From: JBOGJG01 sp050747825 | GTDB lineage: Bacteria; Acidobacteriota; UBA6911; RPQK01; JBOGJG01 | Reading direction: 5' to 3' | Length of the DNA: 28,941 nt | Assembly (NCBI GenBank): GCA_050747825.1 | Contig: JBOGJG010000265.1 | Location: forward strand, 1-28,941 | In this document: one piece after another, positions 23,507 to 28,941 of the stretch | How the letters are laid out: each line of letters opens with the position of its first letter | How positions within the stretch are numbered: the stretch's first letter is position 1 | Made by a program: the position numbers and the translations under genes | Notes under the pieces: generated by a model | Databases searched by the model: none | Told to the model about the DNA's origin: nothing | Seen by the model: the letters and a program-made list of their open reading frames with translations, nothing else

Positions 23507-25099
23507 TCATCCGACCCAGATGGGGCTCGACCAGGCCACATGCCCATTGTGCTGCGTCACTCTCACGCAGTACCAGTCAGAAGCCTGTTCCTGCCGATTT
23601 TTGTCCTTCCAACGGATTGTGGCTGAGTACTCACTGGGGCCGACCAGGCGATGAATGATGTAGCTTTCGCTGGTAAAGACACCCGTAAAGGTCACGCGAT
23701 TGTCATCGATCAAGTCCACCAGCCGCACCTTGACTGTCTGCTCCACGGGGCCGTTCAGTTGGACCGTCAGAATGGCATCGGGACCTCCTTCCAACTCGCA
23801 AATCAGCGCTTTGGTGGGGTCTTCGGCGAAGCACTTCTCGCGGGTAGTGTGCGACTGCAGATGAATCTCATTGGGCGAGACCAGATGAACGCGGTCGCGC
23901 AAATTCTCGTCAAACGGGGCCGATTGAAAGCAGCCCAGAACGCGGTTGAAACGCCCGCCGTTCAGGCTCACCGTCATATCCCAGGAGCAGACCCGGCTCA
24001 TGTTCAGGTCGCCCCAGGGTCCCCAGCCGTACTGGATACGACACTTGGCCCGGCCGGGCAGCTTCAGTGACTCTTCGGCATGGTCCTCAGGGAAATAGCG
24101 TTCAACGACTCTGCCGTTTCGGACCAGTTCGACCATGGCCATGGAGTCCTGAGCCTCCACCCTGACGTCAATCTGCCGCTCGCTCTGTGCGGGTAGCTCC
24201 GATCCCATGGGGCGGCCATTGAGCTTCACGTCCAGCATGATACGGTCACCGGTGGCGGCATAGGTGCGCCGCGCCCGAAAGGCTTCGAACAAGGCTTTGG
24301 GACTCAGGTCCTCCGCCCAGACTCCAAGCACGCCTTCTCCGTAGGCTCCCGGATACCCGAGGTGATCGTCACTGGAAGCGACCAGTCCAAAGCGCAGGCC
24401 TCGCGCTAATTGCGGCTGAATAGTATTGGACGTACAACGCCCTCCCATGCTGTGCCGGATGAAAGGATGCGGCGCCCGGTCCGACTCCGTGCAGCCATGC
24501 TCGGAAAAGACTTCCACGATCGGCGAAACGCTCGATCGATAATAAGACCAATTTGCTCCCCGCCAGCCTTGCTTGTAACCCACGTGATGCGGAATCGCCA
24601 GTGCCTTCCTCTCTTGAGCAAAATCCAGGATCTTATCGACATGGTCGGGCAGAAAAAGCTCGGGTTGATCTTGGGCGAAAATCAGGCAGTAATCCCCAAA
24701 TTCGCTGGAGTGCCATTCATAGCCCAGCAGCGCCGTAAAATCCTTGCTTTGGGCCTCCTGAATCAGCCGGCGTGTCTTGGGCCAATGATCGGAGTGCGCC
24801 TTGAAACCGTGGACCCACTTCCTGTGGCTGTCACCCGGCATTTTCGGCATGTCGTGCCAGTGCGCGTGTCCCGTAAAGGCGAAGAAATCGAGGTGTTCGC
24901 GCGCCAGTTCGATCGAGCGCTCCAGCGAGCCTTTGGCGTAGCCTACCGCGTTATGGTTGTGGAGATCCCCCCAGAATAGCTGGTGAGTCGTTTCCTCCCC
25001 CGAGTCCTCCCCCTTGGATTGGGCGCGAACAGTCTTTAATAGTGAGACGGCCAGCGCCGTCCCCATGAAATTACGCCGAGTGAACCCATCGGCCGTCAT
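23507..25099 (-). CDS. Tat-exported PHP-like metal-dependent hydrolase (DUF3604-like)
   Basis: The 530-residue protein begins with a twin-arginine signal (FTRRNFMGTALAVSLLKTV, about residues 6-27). The catalytic half resembles PHP/amidohydrolase-like domains. Metal-ligand candidates are DLHNHN, FAFTGHAHW, the Glu and His in GYEWHSSEFGDY, IPHHVGY, VFSEHG and ASSDDH. The C-terminal half is beta-rich with no motif I can name. Similar proteins carry DUF3604 and are of unknown substrate, so I give no function beyond a probable metal-dependent hydrolase. ATG 25099 is chosen because AGGAGG precedes it by eight bases; longer frames to 25240 lack a site. It is divergent from a phosphotriesterase-family gene with 58 bp between the starts. 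Confidence 0.82.
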   Translation of the reverse strand: MTADGFTRRNFMGTALAVSLLKTVRAQSKGEDSGEETTHQLFWGDLHNHNAVGYAKGSLERSIELAREHLDFFAFTGHAHWHDMPKMPGDSHRKWVHGFKAHSDHWPKTRRLIQEAQSKDFTALLGYEWHSSEFGDYCLIFAQDQPELFLPDHVDKILDFAQERKALAIPHHVGYKQGWRGANWSYYRSSVSPIVEVFSEHGCTESDRAPHPFIRHSMGGRCTSNTIQPQLARGLRFGLVASSDDHLGYPGAYGEGVLGVWAEDLSPKALFEAFRARRTYAATGDRIMLDVKLNGRPMGSELPAQSERQIDVRVEAQDSMAMVELVRNGRVVERYFPEDHAEESLKLPGRAKCRIQYGWGPWGDLNMSRVCSWDMTVSLNGGRFNRVLGCFQSAPFDENLRDRVHLVSPNEIHLQSHTTREKCFAEDPTKALICELEGGPDAILTVQLNGPVEQTVKVRLVDLIDDNRVTFTGVFTSESYIIHRLVGPSEYSATIRWKDKNRQEQASDWYCVRVTQHNGHVAWSSPIWVG

Positions 25100-25107
25100 T
25101 TTATGAT

Positions 25108-25113
25108 CCTCCT
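25108..25113 (-). promoter_or_regulatory. Shine-Dalgarno site deciding the PHP-like gene start
   Basis: A perfect AGGAGG on the minus strand stands eight bases before ATG 25099, directly ahead of the Tat motif. It rules out the in-frame upstream starts. Confidence 0.85.
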
Positions 25114-25157
25114 TCGTTCTTTCCGGTTGCATAATGTATATCAGTCGAAAGAGCGGA

Positions 25158-26099
25158 ATGATACAGACAATTTCAGGGACGATTGACGAGAGAAACTTCG
25201 GCCGGGTTTTGGTCCACGAGCACGTACTGGTGGATTTCATCGGCGCCGATCAGATCTCCAGAGATCGCTATGACCGCGATGAGGCTTTCCGGACGATGCT
25301 GCCTTATCTGGAGGAGATTGTCCGCCAGGGCATCGGCAGCTTCGTGGAATGCACTCCGATGTACCTGGGACGAGATCCGCTCTTTCTGAAACGCCTGGCC
25401 GAGGCCAGTGGGCTTCAGATCTTGATCAATACGGGGCTCTATGCCGCCGGGGAAAAGGAGGGACGGACTGAGCCCTATCTTCCTTCGTATGCCTTCCAGC
25501 TCAGCGCCCAGGAACTGGCGGGCGGCTGGCTGAAAGAATGGTTCGAGGGAATTGAGGGAACCTCTATTCGTCCCGGCTTCATCAAGATCGGAGTCAATCC
25601 GGGCCCGCTGCGTCCGATTTCTCAAAAGCTGGTCCGGGCGGCGGCTTTGACCAGCAGGCAGACCGGCTTGGCGATTGCCGCCCACACGGCTCGAGGAGTC
25701 CCGGCGCTGGAAAGCCTGGATATTCTGGAGCAGGTTGGGGTGGCGCCTCACCGGTATATCTTCGTGCATTCCCAGGGAGAGCAAGATAGCGCCCTGCTTC
25801 TGGAATATGCCCGCCGCGGCGGCTGGCTGGAATTCGACGGAATCAGTCCCGAGTCGGCTCGACGGCATCTCGATTTGATCCTGCGCATGCTGGAGGCCGG
25901 CTATGAAAACCAGATCCTCATCAGCCAGGACGCCGGCTGGTATCGTCCCGGCGAGCCTAGCGGCGGCAGAATCCGCGGCTTTACTTATCTGCTGGAGACC
26001 TTCATCCCCATGCTGCGCCAGGTCGGCATCCCCGAAGCCACCCTCGACCACCTCCTCATCCACAACCCCGCCCGGGTTTTCTCGCTGCGAAAATCCTAG
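25158..26099 (+). CDS. Phosphotriesterase-family metal-dependent hydrolase
   Basis: The 313-residue protein is an amidohydrolase-superfamily TIM barrel. The metal ligands are recognisable: HEH in RVLVHEHVLVDF, the bridging lysine (normally carboxylated) in RPGFIKIGVN, histidines in AIAAHTARG and FVHSQG, and the aspartate in LISQDAGWYRPG. The family includes phosphotriesterases, lactonases and sulfatase-like esterases; most such homologues are lactonases, but the substrate is unknown here. The start is taken at ATG 25158 (MIQTISGTID), where family members begin; an upstream ATG at 25134 lacks a ribosome site. No signal peptide, so it acts in the cytoplasm. Confidence 0.88.
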   Translation: MIQTISGTIDERNFGRVLVHEHVLVDFIGADQISRDRYDRDEAFRTMLPYLEEIVRQGIGSFVECTPMYLGRDPLFLKRLAEASGLQILINTGLYAAGEKEGRTEPYLPSYAFQLSAQELAGGWLKEWFEGIEGTSIRPGFIKIGVNPGPLRPISQKLVRAAALTSRQTGLAIAAHTARGVPALESLDILEQVGVAPHRYIFVHSQGEQDSALLLEYARRGGWLEFDGISPESARRHLDLILRMLEAGYENQILISQDAGWYRPGEPSGGRIRGFTYLLETFIPMLRQVGIPEATLDHLLIHNPARVFSLRKS

Positions 26100-26146
26100 G
26101 CGGATTTGGGCGGGGCCCGCTGAATAGAACGCCAATCATTTTTTCT

Positions 26147-26177
26147 TTCGTCGAAACCTCCCGTCAAACGTTATAGC
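26147..26177 (+). promoter_or_regulatory. Promoter-like motif TTCGTC-18-TTATAGC upstream of first pseudopilin
   Basis: TTCGTC (26147-26152), 18 bases, then TTATAGC (26171-26177). It lies only ten bases before ATG 26187, so if it is a normal promoter the message would be nearly leaderless. Confidence 0.55.
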
Positions 26178-26186
26178 TCTGTGAAG

Positions 26187-26636
26187 ATGCGAACAAGATC
26201 AAGCAACCCGCGAAAGCAGGCAGGATTCAACCTGCTGGATTCCCTGGTGACTCTGGCGATCGTTGGTGTTTTGTCCTCACTGGGCATCGGCTATCTGGGG
26301 GGGATGGCGGATCAGTACAGGCTGCAGTCTGGTTGCCAATCTTTACTCTCCTCGATTGTCACTGCACGGGCTCACTCGACGGCCAAGTGCCTGCCGATCG
26401 AGATTCGGGTGCATGCTGATAACAAGCGCTTTGCGCTGGCCGCAAAAGGGGAAGAGCCGGACCGATGGCAATCTCTGCCCCGCGGGGTGGAATTCGTGAC
26501 AGTGCCGCCTCGGCTGCCGACCTTTCATTCCCGGGGCAACGCCTCTCCGGCGGGATCGTTTGTTATAGGTAACGATCGAGGGCAAATACGTCTGATTATT
26601 TCTCCAACAGGAAGAGTCCGATGGGAACGTTTATAG
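26187..26636 (+). CDS. Minor pseudopilin, FimT/GspH-like
   Basis: The 149-residue protein has a short basic leader ending RKQAG, the prepilin peptidase cleavage site, followed by FNLLDSLVTLAIVGVLSSLGI, the hydrophobic assembly helix. Position 5 of the mature protein is Asp instead of the usual Glu. The rest (SLLSSIVTARAHSTAKCLPI, then a beta-rich C-terminal domain) resembles FimT/GspH minor pilins. It is first in a row of four genes that likely form the tip complex of a type IV pilus or type II secretion pseudopilus. GTG 26181 is an alternative start; neither has a Shine-Dalgarno site. Confidence 0.8.
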   Translation: MRTRSSNPRKQAGFNLLDSLVTLAIVGVLSSLGIGYLGGMADQYRLQSGCQSLLSSIVTARAHSTAKCLPIEIRVHADNKRFALAAKGEEPDRWQSLPRGVEFVTVPPRLPTFHSRGNASPAGSFVIGNDRGQIRLIISPTGRVRWERL

Positions 26637-26638
26637 CC

Positions 26639-26669
26639 TTCGTAGTTTTCTGGACTCGGGCGTTATAGC
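26639..26669 (+). promoter_or_regulatory. Promoter-like motif TTCGTA-18-TTATAGC upstream of second pseudopilin
   Basis: TTCGTA (26639-26644), 18 bases, then TTATAGC (26663-26669). It lies in the 48-bp gap between the first and second pseudopilin genes, 16 bases before ATG 26685. Confidence 0.55.
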
Positions 26670-26674
26670 AGGGC

Positions 26675-26679
26675 GGAGG
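26675..26679 (+). promoter_or_regulatory. Shine-Dalgarno site deciding the GspI/PilV-like start
   Basis: GGAGG stands five bases before ATG 26685. It overlaps the alternative GTG at 26679, which therefore cannot be the start it serves. Confidence 0.8.
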
Positions 26680-26684
26680 TGCGC

Positions 26685-26984
26685 ATGAAGCAAGATGGGT
26701 TTAGCCTTCTGGAAGTACTGGTCTCGATTGTTTTCTTAACGATCTCCTCGCTGGCCCTGCTGCAGGGTTTGACGGTGGCCTTTCAGTCATACTCGCTGGC
26801 GCGGACTCGCTGGAAAGATACGCTTGAACTGTGGAACAAATCCGAAAACATTCGAGCCCAGCCCCCACTCTCCGGCGAGTTCTTCCAGGCCATGCCTGGA
26901 GCCAGGCCGCTCTATCGGATTGTGCTCGACGATCCCTCGAACAAATCCAACCAGCAGTGGGAGGTGCTTCGTGCACAGAAGTGA
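26685..26984 (+). CDS. Minor pseudopilin, GspI/PilV-like
   Basis: This short protein of 99 residues starts MKQDG and continues FSLLEVLVSIVFLTISSLAL, a canonical type IV prepilin N-terminus with cleavage after Gly and Glu at mature position 5. The remaining region (QGLTVAFQSYSLARTRW, then a short tail) is smaller than many GspI/PilV proteins. Its end overlaps the next gene by 14 bases, so the two are translationally coupled. Confidence 0.85.
   Translation: MKQDGFSLLEVLVSIVFLTISSLALLQGLTVAFQSYSLARTRWKDTLELWNKSENIRAQPPLSGEFFQAMPGARPLYRIVLDDPSNKSNQQWEVLRAQK
26960..26964 (+). promoter_or_regulatory. Shine-Dalgarno site inside the second pseudopilin gene
   Basis: GGAGG lies six bases before the GTG at 26971 and fixes the start of the third pseudopilin. 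Both this site and the one at 26675 read GGAGGTGC. Confidence 0.75.
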
Positions 26985-27534
26985 GCGAGGATCTACGCTG
27001 CTGGAAATGATGATTTCGGTCCTGATCGGGGTTACTTTTATGCTGGCCTTCCTTTCAGTCAGCCGGCAGTTTCAGGTGTGGGCCTCCAATCTGAACCTTC
27101 TGCTGGAGCGGGAGGATAACTTCTGGCTGACTCCCCTGCTCCTGTCACGATGGATTCCTCCGGCCGGCAATCAGCGTTGGAATCAGGAGTGGAATGGAAT
27201 CGAGGCCGGCGCCGGTGAGCTCGAGATCAACGCCGATATCGATGGAAGTGAAGGCTTTCCCGACTCCGAGCTGAACAGCAGCTTTGAGGCGATTCGCCTG
27301 CGCCATTCCAACGGAAATCTACAGCTAAAAAGCGGGGCCGGCTCCTTCCAGCCCGTGATCAAGAATATTTCCGGTTTTGAACCCTTGCAGGTCGGGCCTT
27401 CACTTCTCCAACTCACCGTGTCGGCCGTCACCGACCGCGCCTTCCTGGCTTCCGATCACGTGCCCCTCGAGCAGGAGGTCTTGATCTTCCATCTGAGAAA
27501 TTACCGGCCCAACCTTTTTGCGGAGGCGCCCTGA
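26971..27534 (+). CDS. Minor pseudopilin, GspJ/PilW-like
   Basis: The 187-residue protein starts at GTG with the leader MHRSERG and the mature sequence STLLEMMISVLIGVTFMLAF, giving Glu at position 5. A longer frame from 26824 only overlaps the previous gene and is rejected. The C-terminal domain is beta-rich (GAGELEINADIDG, FEAIRLRHSNGNLQLKSG, LQLTVSAVTDRAF), as in PilW/GspJ. Its stop and the next start share one base (TGATG). Confidence 0.83.
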   Translation: MHRSERGSTLLEMMISVLIGVTFMLAFLSVSRQFQVWASNLNLLLEREDNFWLTPLLLSRWIPPAGNQRWNQEWNGIEAGAGELEINADIDGSEGFPDSELNSSFEAIRLRHSNGNLQLKSGAGSFQPVIKNISGFEPLQVGPSLLQLTVSAVTDRAFLASDHVPLEQEVLIFHLRNYRPNLFAEAP

Positions 27535-28778
27535 TGAAGAACCCCTTTCAGGAGTCAGGCTTCATCCTGATCACCCTAATCCTGATGGTGTTTTTAGTCT
27601 CCACATCGGTGTTGTTCCTACACTTTCAGATTGCCGACCAGTGGGAGCTGACAGGCGACATCCAATCCCAGCTCTACAGCCTGGCCCTGGCCGAAAACGG
27701 CATTGAATATGCCAGGACCATCCTGCCTCACCTGGAAATCAACTCCCTTCTGAAAGGACTGGATGGAGATCACTCCGGCATGGATCAGCCTGAATGGAGA
27801 AATCCGATGTCACTGGCCGAGGCGCGTTTCATCGATCCTTCCACCTGGACCGCATCCATAGACGACGGCATTCCGTTTGCCAATCAGGAACTGCTCCTGC
27901 CTCAAGGCTATCGGGCTGAAGGTAACGGATTTTTCTTCTTGAGAGCTTCGAATAATCCTGAGGAGGCGGCTGATTACGATGAAGATCATGTGATTCTAAT
28001 TCGAAGTATGGGCATTGTTCCGGCTCGGACTGGAGATCCTCTGCTGCCTGAGTCCAGAAATGCAGTGGCTCTGGTTGAAGCCGCCTTTCGCCAGGAGGTT
28101 GCCTTTAAACTACGCAGCCCGTTGACTCTCTTCGCAGACTCGGGAGTTTTTCAATGGGAGGGCAATCTTTTCCTGATTTCGGGAGGAGAAGATGCTGTGA
28201 ACCCCTACGCCATAGGAGTTATTTCAGTCAGCCAGTCTGGCCTCGAGCAGAATGTTCGCGATTCGCTCACTCCTGAACAGCAGCGGCGCATCCAGGGCCA
28301 GGGGAGCGATCCCTCTCTGGAAGATAAAACGTCTCTTTACACGAGTGACGCCGTACTGCAGGTACTTTTTCGGGCCACCTTCTGGAATCATCTCCTCGAT
28401 CAGCTTCCAGATTTTGAAGATGGCCCGGAAGGAGGAATTGCTTTCTTTCCCGGCGGAGGTGAATTCGACCAGTCATTTCAGGGGATTCTGGTCGCACAGG
28501 GGGATTTCAGGCTCATCAATCAGGCTCAGATCGACGGTTTGCTCATTCACCTGGGCAAAGGCAGACTGTCCCTGGCAGATCAAGCGCGCGTAACCGGAGG
28601 CGTCTGGATGTCCAACCTCGATTCATCCGCTGGGAATCTCGTCTCCATGCCACTGCAGTTGTCCATGGCCGACTCGGCCGCCATCATTTTTAGTGCCGCC
28701 GCTATACAGCAGGCTTTGGGTTTACTCCCTCCGACCCAGATTGGATGGCGGATGCTGTTTCCCGAAATGATTCTGTGA
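27534..28778 (+). CDS. Minor pseudopilin, GspK/PilX-like
   Basis: The 414-residue protein begins MKNPFQESG followed by FILITLILMVFLVSTSVLF. The mature position 5 is Thr, not Glu, as is usual for the tip subunit GspK. LYSLALAENGIEYARTIL is the family's second helix motif. The large C-terminal domain (about residues 150-414) is not one I recognise; SLADQARVTGGVWM and GILVAQGDFRLINQAQIDG look like a stacked beta structure. The last codons MIL are followed by TGA, which is the first three bases of a long TGACCGC array. The C-terminus may therefore be set by the repeat. Confidence 0.82.
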   Translation: MKNPFQESGFILITLILMVFLVSTSVLFLHFQIADQWELTGDIQSQLYSLALAENGIEYARTILPHLEINSLLKGLDGDHSGMDQPEWRNPMSLAEARFIDPSTWTASIDDGIPFANQELLLPQGYRAEGNGFFFLRASNNPEEAADYDEDHVILIRSMGIVPARTGDPLLPESRNAVALVEAAFRQEVAFKLRSPLTLFADSGVFQWEGNLFLISGGEDAVNPYAIGVISVSQSGLEQNVRDSLTPEQQRRIQGQGSDPSLEDKTSLYTSDAVLQVLFRATFWNHLLDQLPDFEDGPEGGIAFFPGGGEFDQSFQGILVAQGDFRLINQAQIDGLLIHLGKGRLSLADQARVTGGVWMSNLDSSAGNLVSMPLQLSMADSAAIIFSAAAIQQALGLLPPTQIGWRMLFPEMIL

Positions 28779-28941
28779 CCGCTGACCACTGACCGCTGAC
28801 CACTGACCACTGACCGCTGACCGCTGACCGCTGACCACTGACCGCTGACCGCTGACCGCTGACCACTGACCGCTGACCGCTGGCCGCTGACCGCTGACCA
28901 CTGACCGCTGACCGCTGACCACTGACCGCTGACCGCTGACC
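28776..28941. repeat. TGACCRC heptamer array, 23 full units, running off the window
   Basis: The array has 23 full TGACCGC/TGACCAC units plus a partial one, with a single TGGCCGC variant (unit 16). G and A variants occur in the order G A G A A G G G A G G G A G G (variant) G A G G A G G. The first TGA is the stop codon of the GspK/PilX-like gene. In this orientation the 7-bp period puts a TGA in all three frames every 21 bases. Confidence 0.97.

Noticed and set aside
25173..26135. 320-codon frame on the minus strand opposite the phosphotriesterase gene
   Set aside because: It is an antisense shadow: the plus-strand product has all metal ligands of its family, the minus one has no recognisable domain.
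28722..28922. Open frame on the minus strand over the right-hand array
   Set aside because: Pure heptamer translation, no ribosome site, no non-repeat sequence of interest.
1..28941. Complete insertion sequence, integrase, phage or tRNA gene
   Set aside because: No transposase or integrase motif and no cloverleaf was recognised on either strand by eye.

Overview
The window looks like a chromosomal segment from a Gram-negative, probably heterotrophic bacterium, most likely an acidobacterium or close relative (inference, moderate confidence). The reasons are the mix of genes: bacillithiol genes (bshB1, bshC) beside outer-membrane genes (TolC-type channel, beta-barrel remnant), twin-arginine (Tat) exported Gfo/Idh/MocA and PHP-like enzymes, an M48 protease ending in RPTLKR-like motifs, and a CE15 esterase next to uronate isomerase. 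No tRNA, rRNA, CRISPR array, phage gene or complete insertion sequence was seen.

Layout. 1-297: inverted repeat and a mosaic heptanucleotide repeat array. 298-4353: secreted M14 carboxypeptidase (-) divergent from a Tat-exported oxidoreductase (+). 4383-8526 (-): four-gene efflux operon (two FtsX/MacB permeases, HlyD-type adaptor, ATPase). 8782-11895: CE15 glucuronoyl esterase (-) and uronate isomerase (+), which together suggest use of glucuronate from xylan; a phosphatidyltransferase remnant lies between them and runs in frame into the isomerase. 11939-12238: beta-barrel remnant and a strong terminator. 12241-16070 (-): bshC-bshB1 and a sugar-phosphate transferase that initiates polysaccharide synthesis. 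16214-19413 (-): response-regulator tail, ComEA-like helix-hairpin-helix protein, prepilin peptidase and TolC-type protein. 19716-22906: M48 protease (-), divergent from nnrD-tsaE (+). 22969-25099 (-): a MATE/sugar-dehydrogenase chimeric remnant and a PHP-like Tat protein, the latter divergent from a phosphotriesterase-family enzyme. 26187-28778 (+): four minor pseudopilins, probably the tip complex of a type IV pilus or type II secretion system, presumably processed by the prepilin peptidase encoded here.

The most unusual content is a set of very short tandem repeats of several unrelated sequences, nearly all 7 bp long (TGACCRC, YGCCACC, GTTCCAA, GGTGTCR, TAGGCTG), plus an 8-bp family and two 14-bp duplications. 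They sit at gene ends, several directly on stop codons, and two arrays lie inside reading frames. Gene remnants and in-frame fusions cluster beside these and a second, 25-bp dispersed repeat. A second notable signal is a shared motif, TTCGT(A/C)-18 bp-TTATAGC, upstream of the comEA-like gene and two pseudopilin genes 10 kb away.
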